Source: Oscillospiraceae bacterium Marseille-Q3528 (lineage in GTDB: Bacteria > Bacillota > Clostridia > Lachnospirales > Lachnospiraceae). From it: a stretch of DNA of 64,000 bases. The notes below the pieces were generated by a model that worked only from the letters and a program-made list of their open reading frames with translations, searched no databases and was not told where the DNA came from. The translations under genes and the position numbers were made by a program. The DNA is taken from assembly GCA_018223385.1 (NCBI GenBank), contig JAGTTR010000015.1, positions 1 through 64,000 on the forward strand. The letters run 5' to 3'. Positions 41,727 to 51,000 of this stretch are shown here, one piece after another (the first letter of the stretch is position 1; each line of letters starts with the position of its first letter).

Positions 41727-42345
41727 GCGAAGCCCTCCTTTGCAGATGATGAGAAAGCTGCAGGGTATAGATTGCATCACTGTTGGCAGGATCATTACGG
41801 TCAGAAGCCGTGATTGCTGCAGAACCGTCGCTGACAGCATCCGCGGATCGCAGACTGCTGACTGCTTGTGTACGAAGATCCGCATCAAGTTCCCGGTTTT
41901 CCTGAGAAAGCGTTACCGAAAGTACCAGTGTGGCGTCCGGACTGTCAGATTCACAGGGAGCCAGCTCTTTATCATAGAAAATCCGGAGTTCTACCGGGGG
42001 ATGCGGCGTTATCTCCCCATTTGCTGTTCCGGCAGACGCCTCTTCGCCAGAGGAATCGTCGGCTTTTTCGACAGTATCGGTACTTGTGGCGGCAATCTCT
42101 GCCAGGGGATACCGTGCGGTGATCAGTGCCACTGCCTCTTCCATACTGTCGGAGGCTTCGATGAGCTCTGCAATGGCGGCGCTTTCATTGACCGCCAGGT
42201 TCAACTGCCGGGAATGGAGGCTCAGCAGATGAGATTTGACGAAGATCTGCACGCAGACCGCACTTGCCGCCGCAAAAAACAAAATGGCAAGGGTCAGTTC
42301 GGTGAGAAACAGGGCAGATGAGCGGGACTGTTTCTGTGGTGTCAT
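41716..42345 (-). CDS. minor pseudopilin-like protein
   Basis: 209 residues. N-terminus SALFLTELTLAILFFAAASA has the pilin-type hydrophobic helix with Glu near +5. The ectodomain has Cys near ELAPCESDSPD and a low-complexity Ala/Thr/Ser segment. RBS AAAGGAGG. Confidence 0.6.
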   Translation of the reverse strand: MTPQKQSRSSALFLTELTLAILFFAAASAVCVQIFVKSHLLSLHSRQLNLAVNESAAIAELIEASDSMEEAVALITARYPLAEIAATSTDTVEKADDSSGEEASAGTANGEITPHPPVELRIFYDKELAPCESDSPDATLVLSVTLSQENRELDADLRTQAVSSLRSADAVSDGSAAITASDRNDPANSDAIYTLQLSHHLQRRASHES

Positions 42346-42411
42346 AAGCGGAAGCCTCCTTTCTGTAGAATATTTTCGTATGACAGGAAATGGAGTCCTG
42401 TCATTAGGCTG

Positions 42412-42924
42412 TTATTGTGTGTTTACCTCGTTTTTGCTTGTTGCGGTACCCCTGACAGCAACTATGGTGGAAACGCTTTCTCCGTTTTCATCGGTACAGG
42501 TGAAAGAAAACAGCCCGTTTTTCAGCTCTTCCATGGAAAAATCGCTGATGGACAGGATGGTTTTCCCGGCGGATGCCCGGGCCTGTACGCCGTCTTTGAT
42601 GAACAGCTCTTTCAGTTCCTTTTCATACAGATAAATATACGTGGTATAGCTGTCGTCCCCCACCGTTTGCTGGATGGCCAGGGCATCCAGTCCGTCAAAG
42701 GTGCCCAGATGGACGGCATCCCCGGAGTCTCCCTGATGAATTTTTTCACTGATGTAGGACAGGGCGGTGCGGGAAACGTCGTTTTTGGCCGTTTCCACCG
42801 CGGACTGGCGGTAGATCCCGGCGGCGAGAAGCATGACGCACAGGGCCGACACTGCGAACACAAGGAACAGGGCAGCAGGAAACAGAAAATCAATGGTGTG
42901 TTTCTGATGTCTCTGTGCTGGCAT
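42412..42924 (-). CDS. DUF4860-like pilus-cluster protein
   Basis: 170 residues from ATG 42924 (GAAAGGAG upstream). Membrane helix FLFPAALFLVFAVSALCVML, then YISEKIHQGDSGDAVHLGTF, then DALAIQQTVGDDSYTTYIYL, then ELKELFIKDG, resembling DUF4860 proteins found in clostridial type IV pilus operons. Role unknown. Confidence 0.65.
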   Translation of the reverse strand: MPAQRHQKHTIDFLFPAALFLVFAVSALCVMLLAAGIYRQSAVETAKNDVSRTALSYISEKIHQGDSGDAVHLGTFDGLDALAIQQTVGDDSYTTYIYLYEKELKELFIKDGVQARASAGKTILSISDFSMEELKNGLFSFTCTDENGESVSTIVAVRGTATSKNEVNTQ

Positions 42925-43255
42925 GCGCACCGCTCCTTTCAATGATCGTGACATCCGGGAAAATATTGGCGCCGGAGATCCGGTAATCCACAAAAAACAA
43001 ATCTTCGTTGTAGGTAATACCGTAATTGGTTTTCAGATAGTCCAGGCTCTGCGGATATGCGCCCTCCACCGCATAGCAGTAGGTAATGCTGCGGTTCAGC
43101 GCGTTTTCCAGCGTCTCTTTCTGCCGTCGGACCGTATCCTCTGACAAATGGCTGATACCGAAGAAAAACAGGGCAAAAATCAGTACAAACATGCAGACGG
43201 ACAGCTGCAGGCCCCGAAATACCGAGGGGGATCGTTTTTCCTGAAACCGTGCCAT
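42890..43255 (-). CDS. small pilin-like membrane protein
   Basis: 121 residues. N-terminal hydrophobic helix LQLSVCMFVLIFALFFFGIS, then AVEGAYPQSLDYLKTNYGIT, the YP...L pattern of small pseudopilin domains. Overlaps the DUF4860-like gene by 35 nt. RBS GGAAAGGAG. Confidence 0.6.
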   Translation of the reverse strand: MARFQEKRSPSVFRGLQLSVCMFVLIFALFFFGISHLSEDTVRRQKETLENALNRSITYCYAVEGAYPQSLDYLKTNYGITYNEDLFFVDYRISGANIFPDVTIIERSGAHASTETSETHH

Positions 43256-43273
43256 GGCAGTCGCTCCTTTCCG

Positions 43274-44314
43274 TTAAATGCCGGACATGATGCCCATGAG
43301 CGGGAACATGACAGACAGAAGGATCACGCCCACGATGAGGGAAAGGGCGATGACCAGCGTGGGTTCGATGGCAGACAAGATCTGTCCGATCTGGTTGTCC
43401 AGATTTTCCTGAGAAATCCGGGCGATATCGTCCATCACCTTTTCGGTCTCGCCGGTGCGGATGCCCAGCAGTACCATGCGGGCGTACAGACCGGACAGCA
43501 GGCCGCTGGTATGCATGGCGGCACCGAAATCCTCCCCGGCGCGCAGTTTTTCCAGGCAATCCTTTGTCCTGGTGGAAAATACGGGATCCTCCATCAGGTT
43601 CTGCACCAGCTCCAGGCTGCGTTCCGGGTCGAGACCGCTGCGCAGCGTCAGTCCCATGGCGCCTGCGAACCGGCAGGTGCTGATCTCATCCCGCAGCGTG
43701 CGGAAAAGGTGGAAATGACAGAGCATTTCGTAAAAAGAGCTGCGGCCTTTGGCGGAATGGGAGAGGGTCAGGCCAGCCGCAAGGAGCAGGACGAGCAAAG
43801 CCAGGAAAAACATGGAGTATCGGTTAAGAACGGTACCTACGTTCATGAGCCCCCGGGAAATCCCAGTCATTTCCGTGCCCAGCTGGATGAATACCTGGTT
43901 GAAGATCGGCATGACCTTCACGAGAAGGATAATGATCACAGCGATCATCATGCCTGCCATGACGGCGGGATAGGCAACCGCGCTGCGGATGCTGTGCATG
44001 ATGGCGTCCTCCCGGGCATAGTGGTCGCTCAAGGCCTGCATCACCTCGTCCAGCGTGCCGGTTTCCTCGGCGATCTTCACCATCTGCAGCAGATAGGCCG
44101 GGAACAGGTTCGTGCATGCCAGCGCCGGATAAAGGCTGCCGGTCTCCTCCTGTTTTTCCAGAATCTGCTGTAAAATGGCCCGCTCCGTGTTGTCGGTCGT
44201 ATCGTCCAGCATCACCGTCAGCCCTTCTGTGGCCGAAATGCCGGATCGTAAAATAAGGGCGAGCTGTCCGCAGAAGGAAGAAAGCTCACTGTTTGTGAAT
44301 CGTTTGGTATCCAT
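43274..44314 (-). CDS. pilC: type II secretion/type IV pilus inner-membrane platform protein
   Basis: 346 residues, T2SSF family with duplicated domain and three membrane helices (near 160-180, 205-225, 315-340). ELSSFCGQLALILRSGISAT, TNLFPAYLLQMVKIAEETG, MGLTLRSGLDPERSLELV, MVLLGIRTGETEKVMDDIA. First gene of the operon (RBS TAGGAGG). The structured repeat copy 2 begins 28 nt upstream. Confidence 0.88.
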   Translation of the reverse strand: MDTKRFTNSELSSFCGQLALILRSGISATEGLTVMLDDTTDNTERAILQQILEKQEETGSLYPALACTNLFPAYLLQMVKIAEETGTLDEVMQALSDHYAREDAIMHSIRSAVAYPAVMAGMMIAVIIILLVKVMPIFNQVFIQLGTEMTGISRGLMNVGTVLNRYSMFFLALLVLLLAAGLTLSHSAKGRSSFYEMLCHFHLFRTLRDEISTCRFAGAMGLTLRSGLDPERSLELVQNLMEDPVFSTRTKDCLEKLRAGEDFGAAMHTSGLLSGLYARMVLLGIRTGETEKVMDDIARISQENLDNQIGQILSAIEPTLVIALSLIVGVILLSVMFPLMGIMSGI

Positions 44315-44341
44315 GATCAGCCTCCTATATTAACCAAGGTC

Positions 44342-44505
44342 TTTACAGGGATTGCTCCGTGCGTTGCACTCCCACAATCCCACCTCGACATTCGCATATC
44401 GCGAAGCATTCGCTCCGCTTTTATGCTCATGCCGGGGCGTGTACCAAGATCTTACGCCCGTTCTTGTGCAAGCACAAACGGGCTCAGACCTTTGTACACT
44501 GTAAA
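44342..44505 (+). ncRNA. structured repeat element, copy 2
   Basis: 164 nt closed by TTTACAG (44342-44348) / CTGTAAA (44499-44505). Hairpin 2 GGATTG...GTGC-gtt-GCAC...CAATCC; hairpin 3 CCTCG/CGGGG, GCAT/ATGC, GCGAAGC/GCTCCGC; hairpin 4 GTAC/GTAC, GCCCGT/ACGGGC with tip TTGTGC-aa-GCACAA. Same architecture as copies at 20162 and 46865, with most stem pairs changed on both sides. It fills the gap between two minus-strand genes and its last base touches the stop codon of the transglutaminase gene. Confidence 0.8.
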
Positions 44506-45495
44506 CTAATATACATATTTTACAGTATAATTGCTTCCGTCGCCGATGTATTTTTTCACTTCTTTGCTGCTGTTGCTGGCGGCCAGTGTGGGATCCATCA
44601 GCGTCCAGTTTTTGCCGTCGAATTCGATGATGCCGCTGACCCAGCCGGATTCCTTCAGATATACGCTGATCCAGGCGTGATAGGCGGTGCCGGAATAGCC
44701 CACATCCAGCCGGGTGGGGATACCCTGGGAGCGCAGCATGGCGGTCATGAGGGAAGCATAGTCGAAGCAGATGCCTTTGCCGGATGCCAGAGTGGCATCC
44801 ACATCCGGGATGTAATTGGCAGAAATGTTTGCCGCTGCTTCCTTGTCGTAGGTAATATGTTCAATCACATAGTTGTAAACGTTCTGCACATAATCCAGAT
44901 CGTCGGCAGACTGATCGGAGAGGGAGATGCCAAGCTGTACGGTCTGGCTTTCTTTTGTATACCACACATACTGGTTCGGGCAGAGAAACGGGCGGAACTC
45001 ATCGGCGAGTGTCACGCTGATCTCCTGGGAAAAAGCCATGGCGTACATATTATCATAGGCGTGCTCCAGAACAGCGATGCTGTAGGTGCCGTCTCCACCG
45101 GACAGGGGGAATGCACTGTCGGTGTCCGGCAGCAGGGTATAGGTATATACGGTCTCGTCCGGGATGGTGATCTGCAGCTTGGCCATGTCGGAAGCACCCT
45201 GGTAGCGGATCATCACATAGCCGTCGGCTGTGTTGGAAGCGTCAATGGAGACGGCTTCATTTCCGTAGGTGATCGTGCCGGATTCTTCCGGGAGCGTGAC
45301 ATCGGTGATGGTCTCCCTGTGGCTGTCAGAAGCTCCGGCATTTTCTCCGGAGGTGCCGGCGATATTGGCGGCCGCCGTTGCTGTCTGGGCGTCGGAGGTC
45401 GCGTGGCTGCCATCCGAAGAGGAACAGCCGCCAAGACAGGAAAGACCCAGGAAGAGAAATACAGATGTGATGATCATTCGTCTGGTTTTTCTCAT
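44506..45495 (-). CDS. transglutaminase-like domain lipoprotein
   Basis: 329 residues. Lipoprotein signal with lipobox LGGC (Cys24), Ser/Thr/Ala-rich linker, beta-rich middle domain, then a transglutaminase-like core: VIEHITYDKEAAA, catalytic GKGICFDYASLMTAML (Cys), AYHAWISVYL (His), WTLMDPTLAAS (Asp). Extracellular, membrane-anchored. Such proteins may act as proteases or cross-linkers of surface proteins. In the same direction as the anti-sigma and sigma genes upstream. Confidence 0.87.
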   Translation of the reverse strand: MRKTRRMIITSVFLFLGLSCLGGCSSSDGSHATSDAQTATAAANIAGTSGENAGASDSHRETITDVTLPEESGTITYGNEAVSIDASNTADGYVMIRYQGASDMAKLQITIPDETVYTYTLLPDTDSAFPLSGGDGTYSIAVLEHAYDNMYAMAFSQEISVTLADEFRPFLCPNQYVWYTKESQTVQLGISLSDQSADDLDYVQNVYNYVIEHITYDKEAAANISANYIPDVDATLASGKGICFDYASLMTAMLRSQGIPTRLDVGYSGTAYHAWISVYLKESGWVSGIIEFDGKNWTLMDPTLAASNSSKEVKKYIGDGSNYTVKYVY

Positions 45496-45518
45496 TCCAG
45501 GGCCTCCTTTCCGGTACT

Positions 45519-46250
45519 TTATTGTTTCAATGTCAGAATCAGCTGTAATGTGTTGCCTGCATAATCGGGAACGAAAATATTCAGGGAAGCTGCGGGATAG
45601 TCAAATACCACACATCCGGTCTCTTCGTCCCAGGAAACCGGGAGGATCTTTTCTCCGTTCCCGTCTGCCGCATAAATATGTTCATAGTCGATGCCGGAAC
45701 CGCCTTCTTCGTCCTGCAGATACAGGAGCAGCTGTCTGTCCTTTAATTCATTGGATACGAGCACCGGGGACGTGCGGTCAATGCCGGTGACCTCTACCGT
45801 CTCCACGGCGTACTGATGATTGGAAAGCACGACAGTGATGGTCATGGTGCCATTCATGGTCGGTTCGATGGAATACTGACGGGTGCCGGTCTCGTATACC
45901 GGGATGTTGCGGCCGTCGATGGTTGCCGTTACCCGGCTGACAGGCGGAAACGCGCTGGTGACGCGCAGCTCATAGACCGGATCGGCGGAAACGGCGGTGG
46001 GAAGCTCCTGGATGCTGAGCTTTGGAGCAATAAACAGCACTGGAAGCAGGAAAAACAGTACCATAATGATGATCAGCACCAGCCGCTGCAGGGCAAAACG
46101 CTCCCGGCGGTAGTTACTGTAGGAGGTAAGCACCTCCAGGGGAATCGTGTTGGATTCCATATCACAGGCTTCGAAAATATTTTCCAGCATCTGCTTGGCG
46201 ATCTGGTCATCCAGGGCAGGGATATCTGTTTTTTTAAATTCATCTGACAT
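45519..46250 (-). CDS. membrane-anchored anti-sigma candidate with Ig-like ectodomain
   Basis: 243 residues. Cytoplasmic N-terminus (1-55), one membrane helix (about 56-76, LVLIIIMVLFFLLPVLFIAP), and an extracellular part with two Ig-like beta segments (RVTATIDGRNIPVYETGTRQ and VEVTGIDRTSPVLVSNEL). It directly follows the ECF sigma gene (18 nt gap), the usual arrangement for sigma/anti-sigma pairs. No ASD or DUF4179 motif is evident, so the role rests on context. Confidence 0.65.
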   Translation of the reverse strand: MSDEFKKTDIPALDDQIAKQMLENIFEACDMESNTIPLEVLTSYSNYRRERFALQRLVLIIIMVLFFLLPVLFIAPKLSIQELPTAVSADPVYELRVTSAFPPVSRVTATIDGRNIPVYETGTRQYSIEPTMNGTMTITVVLSNHQYAVETVEVTGIDRTSPVLVSNELKDRQLLLYLQDEEGGSGIDYEHIYAADGNGEKILPVSWDEETGCVVFDYPAASLNIFVPDYAGNTLQLILTLKQ

Positions 46251-46268
46251 ATGTGATCCCTCCCTTTC

Positions 46269-46829
46269 CTAATGTCCGATCAGCTGTTTGAGCCGCCTGC
46301 GGCCGCTGACCAGGTAACGCTTCACGGAACTTCGGCTGATATCCAGCATCTTTGCAATATCTTCCAGTTTCATATTTTGATAATATTTCAGGAATATCAC
46401 CTGAGATTCTGTAAATGGAAGGTTCAGCACCTGCCGTATGAGGTATTCTTTTTCATCGATGCGGATGGCCTGACTCTCCGGATTGTCAGCGGGGTCAGTC
46501 TCCTGAGAGGCCGCAGAGGCTTCGTAGTCGCTGAGCTCCGTCTTGTGTTTGGTGTTTTTTTTCTGCATGTTAAAGCAGATACGGAAACAGATCTGATTCA
46601 GCCAGGATATAAACAGCTCCGGATTCTTCAGACTATGCATATTCTTCAGGACGAGAATATACGTTTCCTGCAGGGCATCCTGAGCCAGATATTCATCTTT
46701 CAGATAATGATAGGCAAAATGATACAGCCGCTGATACGTTGCTGCGTAGAGCTCTGCAAAGGCATCACTGTCTCCGGTCATTGCCCGGGTAACCAGCTTT
46801 GCGATATATTGATAATCTAAAACGGACAT
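46269..46829 (-). CDS. ECF-type RNA polymerase sigma factor
   Basis: 186 residues. Sigma2: AFAELYAATYQRLYHFAYHY, EYLAQDALQETYILVL; sigma4: LPFTESQVIFLKYYQNMKLE, LDISRSSVKRYLVSGRRRLK. RBS AGGAAAGAGGGTGAG. Its upstream leader contains copy 3 of the structured repeat, 35 nt before the start codon. Likely controls envelope functions such as the co-directional transglutaminase lipoprotein. Confidence 0.9.
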   Translation of the reverse strand: MSVLDYQYIAKLVTRAMTGDSDAFAELYAATYQRLYHFAYHYLKDEYLAQDALQETYILVLKNMHSLKNPELFISWLNQICFRICFNMQKKNTKHKTELSDYEASAASQETDPADNPESQAIRIDEKEYLIRQVLNLPFTESQVIFLKYYQNMKLEDIAKMLDISRSSVKRYLVSGRRRLKQLIGH

Positions 46830-46864
46830 TCTCTCACCCTCTTTCCTGAAAAATTAGGGGTATA

Positions 46865-47031
46865 TGATACCAGGGTCGAAAAATCAAACGTCGATTGTGC
46901 TTGCACAAATAGATGTTTGATCTTGAGACCCGCCCACAATATGAGGATAAAAGTGTGGCGTATGCCACACGATATCCGAATGTGTGTGGGGGATTACGGG
47001 AGTACAAAGTACGGAGCAATCCGCAGGGTAT
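46865..47031 (-). ncRNA. structured repeat element, copy 3
   Basis: 167 nt on the minus strand, closed by TGATACC / GGTATCA at 47031-47025 and 46871-46865. Hairpin 2 GGATTGC...GTAC-ttt-GTAC...GTAATCC; hairpin 3 CCCAC/GTGGG, GGATA/TATCC, GTGTGGC/GCCACAC (perfect 7 bp); hairpin 4 GGGTC/GACCC, ATCAAAC/GTTTGAT with the tip TTGTGC-aa-GCACAA. It lies between the stop of the GGDEF gene (7 nt) and the ECF sigma start (35 nt), in their direction, so it would be in the transcript. Confidence 0.8.
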
Positions 47032-47037
47032 CATAAA

Positions 47038-47736
47038 TTATACTTCTTCCGATGTGTCGCTGATCCGCTGGTTGGCAAGGGAGATCAGCTGTGTGATGGT
47101 CTGGATCTGAACACCTTCGTGGTAAGCCCTGCCGTAGGCATATTTCAGCGGAAGCTGTTCAGCCATGGAATTGTAGGCAGACACCCGCTGGTTCACCAGA
47201 CGCAAGAACGCATCCATCTGCTCCGGCGTCGTATCCTCAAAGATCGCCAGGAACTTATTGCCGCCGTTGCGGCCAACAAAACACAGGTTTACAGAGGCCA
47301 GTTTCAGAATATTGGAAAAATCACGGATCACGGCATTGCCCTGCAGATGACCGTAAAGTGTGTTGATTTCCCGGATGTTCGTCAGGTCAAACATAATGCA
47401 GCCCAGTGTGTCCGGCAGCGGCCGATCCAGATATTTCTCAATGAGCGCATCGCAGCTGTAACGGTTGGCAATGCCGGACAGGGGATCGGAGTGTACAGCA
47501 TAATCCAGTTCCCGGTAATCCTTCTTATAAGAAGCCGAGAAGGAAAAGTCCAGAAAAATAAAGAAAAACGAGAGGCCAAGCACAAACCATAGCAGCGCAA
47601 ACATGATGCGCACATCGGGATCCGATGCGATCATATGGTAAAGACTGTGGTTGGTAAAAATCTTATAACAGCCAAAAGCGGTCAGCAGGATAAAAATGAT
47701 CAGCTGGATCGTTTTGACAATATCGTGTTTTCTCAT
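47038..47736 (-). CDS. membrane GGDEF-domain protein with degenerate active site
   Basis: 232 residues. Two membrane helices at the N-terminus (about 10-28 and 42-66), then a GGDEF domain: HSDPLSGIANRYSCDALIEK, then MFDLTNIREINTLYGHLQGN. The catalytic motif reads GGNKF instead of GG(D/E)EF (RNGGNKFLAIFED), so diguanylate cyclase activity is doubtful. It may be a c-di-GMP or GTP receptor, or another nucleotide-binding regulator. RBS AAAAGGAGG. Confidence 0.85.
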   Translation of the reverse strand: MRKHDIVKTIQLIIFILLTAFGCYKIFTNHSLYHMIASDPDVRIMFALLWFVLGLSFFFIFLDFSFSASYKKDYRELDYAVHSDPLSGIANRYSCDALIEKYLDRPLPDTLGCIMFDLTNIREINTLYGHLQGNAVIRDFSNILKLASVNLCFVGRNGGNKFLAIFEDTTPEQMDAFLRLVNQRVSAYNSMAEQLPLKYAYGRAYHEGVQIQTITQLISLANQRISDTSEEV

Positions 47737-48061
47737 AGGATGGCCTCCTTTTAAGGAATTAGTTGTCTTCCCTTCTTAAACTCAGGTTCCCGCGCTGCCA
47801 CGCTCTACTGCCTGCTATCGCAGGCGGAACCTTTATTAATGGCTTGTGAAAAACAAATGTCTGCTAGCGCAGCCGCTTGTTTTTCACTGCGCGCATTATA
47901 TTATAACATAGTTCTTTGTGGGGCGCGCGACAAAAAGTTTGAAAAATTTTTGAAAAAGGTGAACCTTTTTCTGAACCGCCCCGCTCTTAATAAGTAGAAG
48001 GTTATCTATTGTTGAACAACAGGTGGGATATACAGATCACAAGAGAAAGGAAAGATACCGT
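47737..48061. promoter_or_regulatory. 325-bp divergent intergenic region with stacked hairpins
   Basis: Contains AGGTTCC (47784-47790) / GGAACCT (47826-47832) enclosing GCCTG...CAGGC, then a perfect 10-bp stem TGAAAAACAA (47847-47856) / TTGTTTTTCA (47877-47886), and a palindrome AAAAAGGT-ga-ACCTTTTT (47953-47970). The first two sit upstream of the GGDEF gene and may end readthrough. The palindrome is closer to the giant gene and could be an operator. No riboswitch class recognised. Confidence 0.5.
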
Positions 48062-51000
48062 ATGAAGAGCTATTTTAAAAGAGGTCTTGCGTTAGTTCTG
48101 GCGGTGGCGCTGGTCGTGTCCAGCGGCCTGTACGTGTCTTCGGATCGTACCTTAAAGGCGACGGGCGAGGATGAGATGTACGGCGAAGCCGGCGCGGAGA
48201 CAACGCAGGAAGTAGTGGAAGTACAGGCGGAGCAGGAGGAAGCACAGCCCGTGGCGGAAGCGCCCGCAGAGGAGGCGCCTGCCCAGGAGCCTGAGACGAC
48301 GGTGCATGAGATTGAGATCGCGCCGGAACAGCCGCAGGCACAGGAAGAGACACCTGCGGAAGAGCCGAAGGCGGAGGCAGCAGAAGCACCGGCGCAGGAA
48401 GAGACACCGGCGCAGGAAGCACAGGCCAAGGCCCCGGCGGCAGAGACTCCCGTGGAAGAGGAGAAGGCAGCAGAAGTCTGTCAGCTGCATGTGCAGGCCG
48501 TATCCGGCGGCAAGGTAACCGTATCGGTGGATGGCGGCAGTGCGAAGAATGCAGCAGACGGCCTGACAGAGGAGATGCAGAAGAATGCATCTGTGGTTCT
48601 CCATGTATCTGCAGATGAGAATCATGAGATCGCAGCTGTGACAGCCAACGGCACTGCACTTGGTGCGGTATCTGGTGACAGCGCAAATGCATCTTATGAG
48701 CTGAAGGCAGATGCTGATACCACCATCGCTGTTTCCTTTAAGGAAAAAGCAGAGGAAGTACAGCAGGAATCTCCGAAGACTGAGGAGAAGAAGGACGAAC
48801 AGAAAGCGGAAGAAGCTAAAGAAGAGACTCCGGCTGAGGCGGAGCAGGAGGAAGCCGCAGAGAAGGATCTGAACGAGATGACTGCGGATGAGCTGTTCGC
48901 GTATCTCATGACCGTATCCGGCGACGACATGGACGCGCTCTATGAGAAATACCCGAATCTGGACGAGCTTACCGCAGCATTCAGCGAAGAGCAGATGCAG
49001 GAGCTCACCGCACACTTCGGCGGCGACCAGGTGGCAGAGCTGGATATCACCGGCGCAAGCCAGGTGAAGGTCGGCGAGAGCGTGACGCTGACAGGAACGA
49101 AGAGTGTCAACCGGAATTCTGATCATTCCTGGAGAATTACAGTTGGTGGGGAATATGCACAGATTACCGCCACAAATAAAAATACAGTAGAGGTTACCGG
49201 TATCGCTGTCGGTGGTCCTGTAACCGTTTATCATTTGTATAATACCCGTGATTGGGGATGGAGAAGCGAAATTTTCACGCTGAATGTCATCAGCGGTGTG
49301 ACAGCCACTTCCCTGACCGTGACGCCGGAGAGTGCCACGGTGGCAGCCAACAGCACCGTTCAGCTGACCGCGACAGTAGAGCCCAGCGGCGCAGCCGTGA
49401 CCTGGGCCAGCAGCGATACCAATATCGCAACGGTTGACCGGAATGGCAAAGTGACCGGCGTCAAAGAAGGCACGGTAACCATTACCGCATCTTCCGGTGA
49501 TCTGGTGGATTCTTCCGTCATCACGGTGACGAGAGACACCAGTCTGGATGTGGCAGACCAGACCGCTTATTTCTATATCTGGAAACCGGGTACCGCAGAA
49601 GGCACTGATTACAGACAGGCCTGGTACTACGTGGGAACCGGAAAAGTGAAGGGGCCGCAGGCTTCCGAAAGTCTTGGCGGAACGAAGTATTATGATTGGA
49701 GCATGATCCAGTCTTATCCCAGTTCCATGCCTGACATTACGGTTGACGGTGTGCCGTATAAATATGATCCTTCCCCGGATGCGCCCAACGGTACCTATAG
49801 TGTCAACTGGGCATACCTGGTGATTTCTTCCGGAGCAAACAATGGAAATTCTGTTATCACCAATGATTATGTATACCATGTAGACGGTTATGCAGTCTTC
49901 AAGACCGCAGGGGAGATCACGGTAGACTTCCAGGTGAAGCAGCCGACAGTCAACGGTTTTGAAAGCGTGGACGGATGGCCCAAGGTATACAGACAGGGCA
50001 ACGATGTGACAGCACCTGCCCAGGCTGCGACCAAGACGGTCAACAATGTGACTTATACGTTTGATGGCTGGTATAAGGATCAGGGATGCACCCAGCGTGC
50101 AACCGCAGATGATTTCAAAAATCTGCAGCAGAGCGTGATTTTCTATGGAAAATATGTTGCCAACAGCGCAGCATATACTGTGGAATATTACTATGACGAT
50201 GTGCTGAATGCCAGTGAGACGATTCATGGAAACGGCACCCAGGGCGAGAGAATCCCTTACACCGCACCGGATACCAAGACTGTAGACGGTACAGACTATA
50301 CGCTGGTTCGTGTGGAGACACCTGGAAAACTGATCACTTCCAGCAGCGACAACAATGTGATTCGGATTTACTATCAGGGCGAGTACAAGGTTGTCTATGA
50401 CCTGAACGGCGGAACGACCACCAGTGAGCAGACCGAGTTTGGCGGCTTGCACAAAGGCGATGCAACGCCGACCATCGACGAGCCCACCAGAGCAGCAGAT
50501 GATACCTATACATATGAGTTCGCAGGGTGGTCACCGGAGGTAAGCGAGACAGTGACCGGTAATGCAACCTATGTGGCACAGTGGACACCGGTATACAAGA
50601 TTTTCCATGTGACTTACGACTGGGGCACCCCGGATAAGGCAGTCACAGATGTATACACGCTGCCGACCGATACGAGGGACTATCATTATAATGATACTTA
50701 TCAGGCAGTCACCACCTCCTACGGAAGAGTAGAGACGACTGATCAGTACGGCAATGTGAACGGTTACTACAGCTTCAGCGGCTGGAGCCCGGAGAAGGGC
50801 ACCATCACAGGCGATGTGACCATCACCGGTGAATGGACATACACACCGGTAACGGTAGAGAAACATAAGGTATTCTACACCTGGAAAGGTCTGCCGGATG
50901 CAACCTTGTATAATAAAGCAGGCACAGAGATTTCCAGACCGAAATACCCGCATGACATCCCCGGACTGGTGAAGGGTGAGAGCTACGCGAAGCAGCTGGA

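Noticed and set aside
48152..50452. Very long minus-strand ORF (766 codons) and similar ones at 51626-52717, 53159-54316 and 55568-57169
   Set aside because: They are antisense to the giant repeat gene and arise from its biased codon use. They repeat with the same periodicity, lack RBS and domain features, and look like shadow frames.
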